From NCBI GenBank assembly GCA_021437785.1, contig JAILYB010000012.1, positions 7,750,001 through 7,814,000 of the forward strand: a DNA stretch of 64,000 nucleotides, read 5' to 3'. Under the pieces are notes generated by a model, which saw only the letters and a program-made list of their open reading frames with translations, was not told the origin of the DNA and made no database searches. The stretch's first letter is position 1. Each line of letters begins with the position of its first letter. Of the stretch, positions 43,324-56,987 are shown piece by piece. Made by a program: the position numbers and the translations under genes. This DNA is from Rhodomyrtus psidioides (taxonomy: Eukaryota; Streptophyta; Magnoliopsida; Myrtales; Myrtaceae).

Positions 43324-45921
43324 TAGACATGCAGTTCTATTCACAAATGCGACATGGCAAAGAACCAATAACATCGCAATAAAATAATGAAACATGGCAT
43401 GACACTTAGGCACTTCAATTCATTCCGATTTTCAGCCACAATCTCACAACAAGGTCTAAGCTTCGTACTAAGGCAGTTCACAATTCACATATCCATATAA
43501 GGGATGTTTCTCTATCAATAACTCATTTCTCAATATCAAGGCCCGCGTAACAACGCATCAGGCTATATAACAATTCTCGAGACTCGTGTAATTAACGTAT
43601 CATGTCGTACTTTTCAATGCCCGCGCAACACGTATTAGGCAAACATAATTGAATAAACCCGCGTAATAACACCTCAGGCCACAATCCCGCGTTTAACGCA
43701 TCAGGATAAGTTCGAACCCCGCGTAACACGCATCAAGGTCGAATATGTGCATAAATACTCATAACTCAACCAATTAATGGCCAATCAAAGGAATTATGCG
43801 ATGCGTCATTCAAGGTGTATAATTCGGCTTCCAAGCCTCAAGTCTCAATCATTGGACCAAATGCCAGAACTCAGCCATTTAATCACACATAAGACTTCAT
43901 GAATGAGTATAGTGAGTATAAATAAAGCACAAAATCATTAATTCCACATTTCCACCTCATGGCCGAACATGACAAGGCGTAATAACCAATTTAATCACTT
44001 GATTCACAATCAATAAGCCATGGCCGAACATGCTAGGGGCACAATCACTCGATTGCTCATTTTCTCTATTCACTCAATCACATTCCCACGACCAAGTCAT
44101 GACGAACACATAATTCCCGGCACAAGTCGCACATCGAATCCCCAATTCCAATACAAGGCCAATCACACAAGTGAGAATGATTAATCCATTTAACCATTTG
44201 ATTCTCAAGTGTTTAGTCATGGCCGAACGTACTAGGGATTAACCAAACAATCGAGTAGCTCGATCAATTTCCTATTTCATGCCAAAGCAATGATTCGGTT
44301 GCACAACTATACAAGGTTTCTTAATTTCTAACTTCTAAAAACTGATTTAGACGTGTTTCAAACATTGAGACCTCTATTTAACCAAATCATGCCAATGCAA
44401 CCTAAACTCAAATTCGGCCTCCACTAATCCCTCATGACCGAACATAACACAACACAGACTAGCTAGGGATTCCTCAAATCAAGCTAAAAACAAGTCATCA
44501 CAACTCAACCTCTCCAAGTCAGATTCGGATTCCCACGAAATCATCTCATAACAGTCCATGAAATTCATCATAATCCAACTCTAACATGAATATTTGTAAC
44601 CTAAAGTCCTAGGAAGGGTTTAGGAACAACTTACCAAGTGAATGAGCAAGTGAATCCACCGAAGATCACAAGGAGAGTCACGGTCCAAAATGGGAAGAAT
44701 GTGGTCAAGAGAAAGCTAAGAAAATCTCTTCAAATGACCTCTACAAGTCGCGGATTCAAGTCAGGTCGATCGGCGGTGGAAACGGCTTTTCGGAGGCTCT
44801 CGGTTCACGGCTTAAACGGCAATGGCGAGGAGGTTTTAAGGGAGGCACGGTGCCTTACGGTGGCTGTGGGGTCGTGGTGATGGTGATGTGAGGTGGTGGC
44901 GCCGGTGGTGGTTCACGGAGGGGAAGGAGCGGCGTTGGCTCCCTTGGAGCAAAATCGAACAAAAGAGAGAGATGAGAGAAAAAGAGAGGGTGAGAGCGAA
45001 GGAGTTCAGCCCAAAATGAAAGAAGGGAGAGGAGGTTGTCTCGTGAATCCCAAAATTCAAATGAAGAGGGGACCCCTACCTAGCCTAGTTAGATTAGTTT
45101 GGTGGGTGAGTGATTTTAGGGGACTTGTCCCTTGCTTCAAAACCACCCAAATGAACCCCCACCCCAAAGATTCAAATCCTTGTCCTTTCCCTCATAAATT
45201 CAAGAAGCCAATTAACCACATTACCCTCCTAATTTCGGCCAAATGTGGGGAATAGCAAAAGACTATTTTGCCCTTAGTTTATCCTTAAGGAATGAGTCAT
45301 AATCTAGGGGCAAAAAGGCAATTTCTACTTTCCTAATTCATACGGGGCGAATTGTAATCTCAATGGCTCTCGATGAGGCGACATCCAATTTATTATCATT
45401 TGAATTCTCGAATATCCGACGTCCAATCTCGAAGTCCAATTCGTGGCTAAAATCGATTGATTGTACTTCCAGTGTATCTCAAACTAATGGGCGGCTCTTA
45501 GGAGTTACGCGTATCGACCTGTGACTAATGTCATGTTTAAGAGTTATTCCAGCCATGGCGGTCTTGGTTGTCATGTAATTGCAAGGGCCAATCGTCAGAA
45601 ATTGATTTAGGTTAATTTGTAAATTATACGATGGTCAAATGGAATCACCCGCGATCCAATTGTATAACACTAGCAAATCGTTCTATGACCAATCTTAGAC
45701 CAGCCTATAATGGCTCAAAATATTCCCTCGGTAATCCTTATGGTCAATGTACCAATCCATTGTCGAGTACTTTGATCTATGTACTTAAATCCTACTTAGC
45801 CTTTCCCCATCGATTAGTCTTCTCAAGAGTGGCCAACTCCGAGTGAGATTTAATTGCAGCGCACCGACGAGATGTCTCATCCAATCATTTTTTGAAAATG
45901 GTCGAATTTCAGAATGTCACA
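43324..45921 (-). repeat. E2 3' LTR, minus strand, truncated
   Basis: It matches the right-hand E2 LTR at an offset of 19352 (43324 aligns with 62676) to the end of the window. The right edge is set by AATGTCACA, followed by the inverted polypurine tract. About 827 bp are missing at the left, and the cut falls one base after the end of the E1 LTR. It contains CCCGCGTAACACGCATCAGG-type repeats (about 43540-43740). Confidence 0.85.
43540..43740. repeat. Degenerate GCGTAACxACGCATCAGG array in the E2 LTR
   Basis: Five or six imperfect units of about 20 bp (CCCGCGTAACAACGCATCAG and variants) lie 15-35 bp apart. The same array occurs in the other E2 LTR at about 62893-63092. Confidence 0.75.
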
Positions 45922-48900
45922 ACTTTTCCCTCCTTACAAAAATTTCGTCCTTGAAATTTACCATAAATCCTACCATACTGAACAACTGGGTGTTGACGCC
46001 TCATCACTTCTCCACTTTCCTCGATGGTCCCCTTTTGTTGCCAAAATCCCAAACAAGTCTACATTCCTCGGACTCGACTTTCCAAATCGGGCAAGCCTCG
46101 CATGGGTGATACCTTAAGGGAGACATAATCTCCCACTTGAAGTTCCAAGGATCCACATGATAAACTAAGGACCCACCCACGCTTGCACATACTCTCAATC
46201 GCCTAATTCGTCCTCTCAGATTGTCCATCTGTCTACGTAAAATAAGGCGCGTCGTAACATGACTTCGTCCTCATGACGTCTTAAAGACTCTTCCAAAAGT
46301 TATGGTAAACTTAGGATCTCTATTTGGCATAATCATCATCGAAATTCCATATGAACTACCTGACGCCTATACATTTCTGCGTACTCATTCATTGAGAAGT
46401 CCTTTATCACTGTCAGGAAATGCGCTGACTTATTCGGCTCACCCGTGATTATACAATTCGACTCATGGCCCTTTTGACCTTTAAGATAATCCCATGGCCA
46501 AATTCATAACAATCCGTTCCCGGTTCCATTCGATAGTTTCCCTTGTTGGCACGCCCGATTCTTAGCCAGCTTGACTATTTCTACTTTCATTCTATTTTAT
46601 CACCGGTACCGACGCAAGTCCTGATACTTCTTTGTACTATCCAATGAACACTAAAGTTATTTCGATGAATTTTCGACATAATCTTTTCCTTAAGTTCTCC
46701 ATCTTGGATACGTACATCTGTTCGTGAAATTTCGAGGTTTCCATCCTTAGGTACTTAAAAGTCTAGATTTTCTCTTTGTTATATTCACTTCCATGATCTT
46801 TTGAACATCAGGGTCCGTAGATTGCAATGCTTTAGTCTCTTCTGACTTCCAGGCTTGACGCTCAAAGTAGCCGTCTGACTAGCCTTTCGGTAAACTTTCA
46901 ATTTAGAAGTTGAATCCCTTATTTCCTTGAGCGAAGTCCATCCTTTATCCACCAATTGCGTAATGCTCGATTCACAACTATATGCATCCGTTATCCTTAT
47001 TCTTCCTCAAGGTGAGGTAGGACACCGTATTCTAATTCCTTAAGCAACTTCATCCGTCTACGTTGCTTCACACGTTTAATTCCTCTTTGAGACAATAGGT
47101 ACTTCAAGTTTCGATGATCCTCATCAACCTGAAATCCTTTCCACCACATAAGTGATATCTCCAAATTTCCAATGTAACGACGATAGCCGTCAATTCTAGA
47201 TTATGTGTTGGGGTATTCATCTCGTTATACCTTACTGTCGCGATATATAGGAAACAACCCTTCCACGTTACATTACTATGAATCTTAATCCTTTCATAAC
47301 ACATCACTGTAACTCTCACAACGCTTCAACTCCCAATGGAAACACCAATGTCGGCGCGGTCACCAACTAGGTTTAAGCCCTTGAAAGCTCCTTTTATGTT
47401 CATTCACCCATTCGCGCCATACCTCGTCCTTAGTCCATTTCATTAATAGGATGGCTCTTGTGGGGAATCTTCCCACGATTTGTCTATAGCAAACCATCAA
47501 TTCCAGGAAACTTCAAACCTCAGTAACTCGTATTGACCTTAGTCAATCCATCACTTATTCCAATCCTCAAAGGTTCCAAAGGGATTCCATTTCCAAAAAC
47601 TTTATGACCAAGAACTTTTCCTTATTAGATCCAAATCTCGCGCTATTACATTCCGCATACAGCGAGCGTCCTCTTAGGATCCATGGAATACCTTCCAAAG
47701 GCCGTTCACGTTCTTCATGACTCATTGATTCTGCTCATTGTCTCTCAAGACGGTAATAGTCAATCCAATTGCTCCTTAAATACTCAATCTGGTTGTTATC
47801 AGCTTCTTTACTACCGGTGTCGAATTGTTCCAACTATCCTTCGCGTCACCCACTTGAGAGTCTATGACTTGGCTCTCTGCTTTTATGGATCTCCAATTAG
47901 ACCCTGCAATATTTTGTTTAATTTTGTCACACTTTTCCCAATAAGCATTAGTGCCTTAACTGCAGGATTTTATGACCAGCTAATGCGACTTTATCCCACT
48001 TCATCCACTTGATTGGACATCAACATTATCCTGGAACTCAATGTTGTCTATAGGACAGTTTCTCGGACTTAATCTTCTAGAGATCATTTCAGAGCTGCGT
48101 CTTCCTTCTCAGTCCAGACGCTCAACCTTAACACCAAGACAAGTAGAATTCATCTTCTTTCCAAACTAGAGTCTCTTCCCTATGGGGGAGACTATATACT
48201 TCAGCGGCATTATCTTGTTTCGAATCCACCTTGTCTTCCTCGTTCCATAGGACGTCAATCTTGGAGTCTGCGCCAACAACGGTACATCTACTCCAGGATT
48301 CAGATGTCACCATACTTGGCATTCTCCTTCCAATAACTCTATCACGTCAAACGACAAGGTTCCAAGGGATCGAGATTCCTCCTTGGTCTCCACAAATCCA
48401 CACCTTGGATATTCAAATCGATTAATTCAACTCACCTTGCGGTCATAATCCAAGCACCCCTTTCCGCTTGCTCATCCATCCATTAAAATCACGAGTAGCC
48501 AATACTATCAAGTCCATTCGCTTTCCTTCCCATCAACGACCATCTCATGGCCCAATCGTCCTTTCGAATGACATCCTATCCTTTAGGGGACAACAACTTA
48601 TAACTCATTTTTCGATGGTTCGGTTCAATCTCAACCAATCTCACAGAATCATTAAACTCAGGTAGATCATCATGCCGATTTTCATTAATACTTACAATGA
48701 CAAGAGAGATGGACCACCAATTTCCCTAAATGAGTCTTACGCCCAAGCATCAACCATTCCTTACAGGTACATTCTATGTTCTATGAGTGCAAATCCTCTT
48801 TACTCATGGTTCCTCCAGTCATTTAGCCTTTCGAAATGAGGTTCATCATAATACTTCAGATTTAAGAATACCAATTTGCCACGATGCTTCGAATTTCAGT

Positions 48901-48981
48901 TCATTCTTGAACCTCCTTGCCTTATCCAAAGGGTTCCTAATCATCTTTGGTGCATGCTTAGGCAATCTCGAGAACTCTACC
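45922..48981 (-). pseudogene. E2 pol remains, 3' part
   Basis: Adjacent to the LTR is an inverted polypurine-tract region (GGGAAAAGT on the minus strand). Decayed minus-strand gypsy coding follows. The clearest piece is an RNase H block YNEMNTPTHNLELTAIVVTL at about 47180-47240, parallel to HEMNYPTHDLELPA in E1. Heavy substitution, mostly of transition type, has filled it with stops. It is cut at 48981 by insertion of E3 and continues at 60559. Confidence 0.7.
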
Positions 48982-51900
48982 AGTTACGCCCCGAACCCGG
49001 CGAGCACACGAGCATCCCACCTCCGCCGTTACCTTTGATGATCTCCCAGGAACCAACGGCCAATGCTTAAAGATCTATATGAAACATGCATGCGAAAGCG
49101 AGGACAACTCCATACAAATAAAACACAAGATGGCTTAGGACAAAAGGGTACACCTTATATAAGGGTCAATCATACATCAGAGGTTATAATGCTAAATCCC
49201 CAAATACTTCATTTCAACCCTATGGTCACAAAAGGATTCATGATCATTTCTTCCATTGACTTCATTGAATGCCAATCCATGACGAGCACTGGTTTCCTTT
49301 GTTTGGGACTTGAAAAATGTTGTCCCACGACGGTGTGAGATATATAATCCCAGTAAGTCGAACCTAACCCTAAACTAGGCTGCCAGTACCTCCAGACACT
49401 TTTGGAAAACATGATATTTTCCAAAACATGGCATTTAGTACTTTCAAAACAGTTTGACCCAGTCAAGAAAATCATGACAACTCAAAGGTTCGTACAATGG
49501 CAGAGTTTTCAATCAGAAACAAACGCATGACGCCACCTAAAAAAAACAAGAGGAAATTTTCACTTCTTTCTCAAAAGAATCATTCCTTGAAATATTCACA
49601 AAATACGTTCTTTTCTTTCACGCCCCTCTCTGGGCCAATTTCAAATCATAAGGCAAATTTTCAAACATGAGGCATTTTCGATTTCTCAAAACCCATTCTT
49701 TGAATTTCTCATAAAACAAGTCTTTCCATTTCCGCCCATCTCTGGCCGCCCACTTTAGGGCTGCGGGATGATTCGGTCTCCATATGACCCGTCGGTACAT
49801 ATGAGACTTTCGCGTCCAGACCTAGAGATGATTCGGTCACCATACGACTCTCGACACCCATTATCAATCGAGATGAATCGTGTCAGTATGGGACTCTCTA
49901 GCCGCACGACCTCGTCAGGTCCAATGGGAGTAACTCCCTCCCAACACATTGGCCAAATTATAAATTCTCGGCGATCCCACATGCCATTGGAGATCCTACA
50001 CGCCCGTGCACTTATAATTTTTCCCGGCGATCCCACACGCCATTGGCGATCCCACACGCCAGTGCACATATAATTTCCTCGGCGATCCCCCACGCCATTT
50101 TATTCATAAAAATTTCCGTCATAGAAAACCTCAGCTTTTTCTTTTCAAGAAAATAATTCATGCCTCAAAATTCATCATTCAAAAACAACACAGGAGATTC
50201 ATCGCCAAAACAAGGCATTCGTTTCAAATGTCCCTCAACTGGACAAAACACATTCCCCATCATAAAATGAAATCAAGCAGTTCATCGCCTACTCGAGGCA
50301 TTTATTTCAAACGTCCGTCACTGGACAAAACATGTTTCAAGTCATAAATTTCTTAGTCAAGCACATGCATCACACGAATTTATTCAAACAAGGCCTCGGA
50401 CAATTTAACAAATACGGCCAATTCATAGTTTCAAAGCTTGACTCAAAATCACATTTTTCGGTACTTTCAATCTTGGCTTTTCTTTCAATCAAAACTTTCT
50501 ACTTGTCATCTCACAAGCTCAAATAGCCATTAAAACACACATTCATGGTCAATTAGGGCTCCCCATACAATTGATTTTCAATCAAACATGCCAAGGAATG
50601 CTAACTCACAAAACTAGACAGATTTGGACTCCCTCGCGCCTCTCACAAAATCCAGGCCATGAAATCATTCAATCCTACTCAAAACTCTGTCCTTTAGTAA
50701 CCTAACCTCCTAATAAAGGTTTAGGCATAACTTACATCAAGCAATTAGCAAAAATCCACTTCGATCAATCCTCATCAACCCCACAAATGTTCGGCAACCC
50801 AAGGTTCTCGTACCGTCCTAGGAAATTCATCAATGTCGAGTCAAAATCCACTCAATTCTCACTTCCTTGATACCAATCCCTCAATAATTAATCAAATGGC
50901 AACTCAAGATGCCTCATCAAATGATCGAATACACCACAATACTTCCACAAACCCTTAATATATTCTGTTTAAACAGTAAAATGCATAGCAGAATATAACT
51001 TGGTGTTTCCTGCTCCTAATAGCCCTTAAATCACTTCTAAATCCCAAGCCACTTCATATACTTTCCACTAACACCTTAATCAACATTACAGATAGTCCCA
51101 TGAGTCAATTTGAAGTCAAAACACTCTTATATCAGCCCCCAACAGAATCGGTACACAAAGAACATCATCCAAAACAGAACCGGTTTTGTGTTCTAACCGC
51201 TCAATCGAGCCATGAATCAATTCTAATCCTCAATCCTTCAATAATAAACTTTCTAAGACCTTCCTTTATGGGTTTAGGAAGCTCACCGTGAGATTTGAAG
51301 CGGATTGAAACTCCAAAGACGTCGAAACAGCCCGATCTCTTCAAAATCAGAATCTGTCCATTTTGTACCACCCATAGTCAGCCATAAAACTCATTCTAAA
51401 ACCATCTATTTGCAGCCATAAACCATCTGAACATAGTACTAGATGTTATAAAGCTCTCCTAAAAAATATGAGGTCATTTGGAATTTCTAAGAGCTAGAAC
51501 CAACACTTCTCCTCAGCTAGCTCAGAATCCGTCCGCTTTTCTTCCATAAATCACCATAAATCAACCAGACCTCCAAAAATCATGAAACCAACGGAAAAAT
51601 GTCAAGGACATCTTGAACTAACCTGTGGTAAAAGGGCTCGATCGAACGACATCAGGAAGAGCCGCTAGACTGCACCGAACAGAAGGGTTAGAAACTGTTT
51701 TTCTGGGCAGTTTTCTGTTTGGTGAAGATGAAGAGGAAAATGAAGGAATTGGCAAGGAGGAGTGAGGGTGGTCGACCAGCTGAAGATAAGGAGGTTTTCC
51801 ATCAAATAATTGGTGCCATTTTGTCAAGATCACAATTAATGCCATTTAATGCTTGGTCCAATCAAAAGATGACACGTGGCAACCTCCCATTGGTTGCTTC

Positions 51901-52639
51901 CTTGACTTTGACCTTCTTTGACCACTTAATCTTATCCTTTTCGGCAGCATATGGAGGAGGGGAAATGACCAAAATGACCTTCTGAATTTCTTAAGGCAAG
52001 ACCAAAGGTCGAGGGGCAAAATTGTCATTTGGTATTTTTCGTCCGAAAGTTCATTTTTCCAGTGTAAACCACCCTCGATGAGGCGACGTCCATATCAATT
52101 CAAATATTGGAATTCCTCATTGTCCAATACCCAATCTCGAGGTCTAATTTCATGTCGAACTCTCGTCGACTGTAATTCCATTTTATCTCAAACTGACGGG
52201 CGACTCTTGCAGGTGCTACGCGTATCGACCTTGGGATTTTTCTTAAGCCGTGGCGACTTTGGTTGTCATGTAATTGCGATGGTTTATCACTAGTTCTTGC
52301 GGTCCTGATCATCGGAATCCGATTTAGGAAATTCTCGCAAATTACACATCGGTTAAGCGGAATCACCCGCGTCCCAACGTATAACGCTAGCAAGGCATTC
52401 CATGATCGTTCCTAGATCAATCTTTGCTGGCCCAAAATATTCCATCGACAATCCTTATGGTCAAAGCGCCATTTCTTATTTAAAATCCTCAGGTCCACGT
52501 ACCCGACCTTGCGTTAGTCTTTCCCTTTCGGTCAGTTAACTCGAAAGTGGCCTGCTTTGAGTGGGATACTACTGAAACACACCGATCGATTTCCTTCCAT
52601 TCCATATCCTCGAGAGGGGCTGGAATTCGGAATGTCACA
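48982..52639 (-). repeat. E3 3' LTR (left copy, 3658 bp)
   Basis: It aligns with 56988-60558 with scattered differences and one larger insertion near 49980-50050, where GGCGATCCCACACGCCA-type units are extra. Its outermost bases (AGTTACGCC) have diverged from the expected TGT(A/C) start. It contains GATGATTCGGTC...CCATA repeats near 49770-49850. Confidence 0.9.
49968..50097. repeat. GGCGATCCCACACGCCA tandem units
   Basis: Four imperfect units lie in the left E3 LTR, against two at the matching place in the right LTR (about 57975-58028). This is a copy-number change since insertion. Confidence 0.85.
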
Positions 52640-55600
52640 ATTCTTCCCCCCTTAAAGAAATTTCGTCCTCGAAATTTGCCACTTTTCAATTATCCACTCT
52701 ATCGGGGTATTGATGCCTCATCGCATTCTTACTCTCCAAAGTAGTTCATCCCATTACTTGACATTCTCACTTGTCTTCTCTTATAAAAGTTATCTTCCTC
52801 TAGGATTTGTTTCTCTCAATCCTTAACCTGTACTTGCCTTTTCTCTATTCTCTTCAGACATTCATGATATCTATCGGTGATACACCTTCGAGCACTCGGA
52901 TCCTCCGTTCAATTTGCCTATTAATCCGAGGATAACACGTGCATCACACTGCAGCTTTGCTTTTGAAATTCCCAGTCGAAAGGCTTTTCTAAAACGTCAC
53001 CTTAAATTCATGTTCTTTACTTCTCACAATCATTACCAGATCGTCATGAAAACGTACTCGTTGGCGCCTTTACCATTTGGCATAATCATCCAATTCCAAC
53101 ATCTTTTCATATCGTCAAGGACGCACAATTTCTATTAGCTTACCCTCGATCGTCCAAATCAAACCGTAACCTTCTCGACTTCTCTAGCAAACTCATGATT
53201 AAGTCCTTAATAGCTCTTCCTCGATTACATTCGAGATCCTTCAATGACCAATTTAATCCATCAACTCGTAAAGGTTATGCCTTCCCCTCAATTCCCTTAG
53301 AGCAATCAACATTTCCAACTCTTGCATTTCACCCAGTTATGAGGTCTTTCTTTACACGAGCAACGCTCCCGTATCCGTAAATAAATTCATCCGTCGGTGT
53401 TGCTTCTCATCAATTCATTTCGGGAAACCACTACCTTATTCTTTTGTGGTAGATATAAACTTGAAATCTTCTTCCATCCAAACAATGTTTCCTAAACTTT
53501 GTCACGAGGACATTCGCAAATCGACTCCAATCACACAATAGAAGTTCCAACTCATATGGCCCTACTGTCTCGGCGTACATACAATGCTTACTTTAGATCG
53601 TCTTGTTATGCCTCAAATTCCCTTCTTATGCCACGTCATTATGATTCTCTCGACTCTTTCGATTCCCAATAGGAACGTCATTCACAACGCAGTCGTCAAC
53701 TTGATTTTAAGTCCTCGAAAACTCATCACGTCATTCATCTATTCACGTTACATCTCGTCCCTAGTCCCTTTCATCAATGGGACAATTCTTGTGGGGAATC
53801 TTTCCACGATCCATCTGTAACAATTCACCAATCTCACAAAATCTCAACTTCCATCAACCCACATCGACTCTAGTCGATTCATCACTTATTTCATTTCTTA
53901 AATGCTCCACAGGGACTTCGTTTCTCATAAATTTCACAACTGAGGAATCTTACCTCATCAGACCCAAGCTCGTTTTCTTCGCAATTAGCATACAACGAGC
54001 ATCTCTTTAGAGTCCATAGGTTACTCTCGAAGGTCATTCACATTTCTCATGACTCCTTAAATGAATCCACTCATCGTCTCTTTAGACGGTAACAATCAAT
54101 CCAAGAACTTCTTAGATACTCCATCCGACGGTTATCCATTGCATCCATTTAACCGAACGTCGACATTATCCCGGAATTCAACGATGTCCACAAGACAGTT
54201 TCTCGGACTTCACTTCCGAGAATCATTCAAATTCTATGTCTTCTTCCTCAATCCAGACGCTCAATCTTAATATCCAGACAATTCGGATGTTCTCTACCTT
54301 TCGCACTAGGGCCTCTTACCCTATGAAGGAAACTATACACTTCAGTGGCATTCTTTTACTTCGAATCCACCTTGTCCTTCCTATTCCATAGGACATCAAT
54401 CTTGGAATCTATATCAACAGCGATACCTTCATTCCAGGATTCATCTGTCCCTATGACTGACATTCTCCTTCCAGTGACTCAGTCATCTCAAGTGACAAAA
54501 TTCCAAAGAGTCGAGGTTCTTCCTCGGTTTCCACAAATTCTCGTATCGAACACTCAATTCGACCACCTCGAGTCACTTTGCAGTTACACTCTAAGTGCTC
54601 TTTTCGATTACTCAACCATTCATTGGCATTATGAACAACCAGGACTATCAAGTCCATTCACTTTCCTTTCCCTCAACGATCATCTCGTGCTCCAATCGTC
54701 CTTTCAAAACGACACCCTACTCTTAAGGGGTGATAGCACACAATACCACTTCTTGTGGTCTCGATTCATCCTCAATCAATCTTATAGAATCATCAATGTC
54801 AAACAACTAACATAACTCTTTTCTCAACTTTCCCCACGACGGAAGGAATGACATGCCAGTCTCTCATTACAAGACTCACGCCAAGGTAAAAGCCGTTTCT
54901 TGCAAGCACTTTCATGTTCCATAATGAACATCCCTTTGCTCGTAATCCATGAGTAGGAATTCTTTTATTCACATATCTTCCGATCATTCACTTCTCTTAC
55001 TGAGTCCCATTACCATTCTTCAAAGTTAGGAATAATCACCAGCCATAAAGCTTTTAAAGTCCATTCCTTCATCAGACTCAATCAATCTCAACTTTATACA
55101 TAGCCTCACAAGCTTTTCAAAATTCTCGCTATTCATGTCCACGTTTCCACTTTGGAAATGAGTAGTCTCAGGATTACCTTTGTCGTGACTTCCATCACTT
55201 AACTCATCAACACTAGCATCAGTCGTCTCCGGGACTTAAGTACAAGGGTAGCTTCCTCTCGAACTTGTCTACCCATCAAATTTCCCCATCTCTATTTAAA
55301 GTTCTCATGACCCCCTTATTATACTTGGGTCTCACACGATCAACAAAATTGAGCCATACTTTCTTCCAGTACTCATACTACGGTCGGTCGATTTTACTCA
55401 ACTCTCATGATCCATCTCAATGCTTAGATCTTCTCGAATTTCGCATATACGAGCCAAGTGTTCCTCTAGCTACCGTACTCTAGTCTTTCAACCTTATTAG
55501 GTTCTCATATCACTTGAACCATTATGATTCCCTCCATGAATCTAATACTTAAGCCATATACTCAAGTCTAGCAGTCTTCAGTTGCTCATCTCATCATTCA

Positions 55601-56987
55601 TCACCAGTAATAAACTATCCAGTGGTTCCCAAACAACTCTCAACTGGTTGTCTATTATCCAAGGATTCCAAATCATCCTTAAGCAGCAATCACACATTAA
55701 GCAAGCCTCCACGGGGCAGATTCTCAAATAACGGCCAATAATTAGGCAAGCCTCAACTAGGCCAAAACTCAACCAATCACCATTTGCTAGACAAACTCTC
55801 AAGTCGCAATTCATTGGGACAAGTGCTCACACCTTAAGTCTAGACGTATCCGCGACTTAACAATAACTCACTAGGCTATCTCAATTTCACAAGATACCAG
55901 TCAAACGGCAATCAATGCCAAAACTCGCCATACAGGCCAAACACACGCGTCAGTTTTCTTTTTCAAACAACACCTACTGCCATGTACGAAGCTTCTAACC
56001 ATGCCAATCACACACGCATTACAAATGCCATGCGATTTGAAAATTCACTGTGAGGATCACTTTGGTGCAATACATCTCTTAACCAAAATTAGACTCAATC
56101 TGATACCTAGACTCTCTCTTTCAATTTATGACTTGGGTCATTCCTGCCTCCTTGCTATCTTAGAAGCCTGCCAGGAGCCGTTCCTTGTCCGAACCTCTCT
56201 GTCCCGGCGTACACTCCCCGCCCTCGTCAGACCTGGTTGTTGCAGGTTATCCCAAGACATACATCTACGAAGAGAGTCCCGTTCCACACGTCCCATAACA
56301 TGCTTCATTACAGTTTGTAGGTATCCCATCAACTCGTCCCATACCAAGCGACAGTTTGTCAAGTCTAATAATGATAAGCTCATGCATTCACCTTCCTCAA
56401 CTGTCATTTTAATGCCATAAACGTATGCAATGAATGATCATCCTCAACACTCTCCATATCACATTCATTCTCAAGTCAATTCCCTATCCATGGAAGGTTT
56501 CTAATTCCACAAATGACCATCCTCAATACTCGCCACATCACATTCGCTCTCGGATCAACTCTTAGTAGTAGAAGATTTCTATTACCGCAAAGGACCATTC
56601 ATCTCACAAATCAATTGCCTAGGATCAACCATATACCTCAAAGTCACAATCACGATCATAAAATCAAATCGACCCTTTACTCATAAGCAATCATCTATTA
56701 ACCTCAAATGCAATTGCAACCTCAAAATCATGCTTATAGCTCCTCAATTTCTGGTTACTCCCTTATGAACCTCAATCATATTTCCACCCAAAATCATCAA
56801 CTGAGATCGATACTATAACCATTAAAATATAACTCAAGTTCAAGCCTATAACCCCATGATTCAATGATCAATGCTTAGTCCTAAAGGTCTCACTATTTAA
56901 TTGTCCTCAAGTCATCACTCCTTATCACTCCAAACCTCAATCACACTGGATCGAGCTAACCTTGCTCTGATACCACTCAAACGGGGA
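52640..56987 (-). pseudogene. E3 interior, decayed gypsy coding
   Basis: It shares phrases with the E2 interior in the same order, for example TCTTGTGGGGAATCTT(C/T)CCACGAT at about 53786 and 47455, and both derive from gypsy pol read on the minus strand. No frame longer than about 90 codons remains on the coding strand. The right end holds the primer-binding site. The plus-strand frame of 156 codons at 54345-54815 is antisense to the element and shows no known domain. Confidence 0.7.

Noticed and set aside
49768..50073. Plus-strand frame in the E3 LTR, repeated at 57774-58004
   Set aside because: It translates short tandem DNA repeats of the LTR. The apparent protein conservation is only the LTR duplication.
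54345..54815. 156-codon plus-strand frame
   Set aside because: It lies antisense within the decayed interior of E3 and shows no domain. Stop-poor antisense frames are common when the sense strand is mutated coding sequence.
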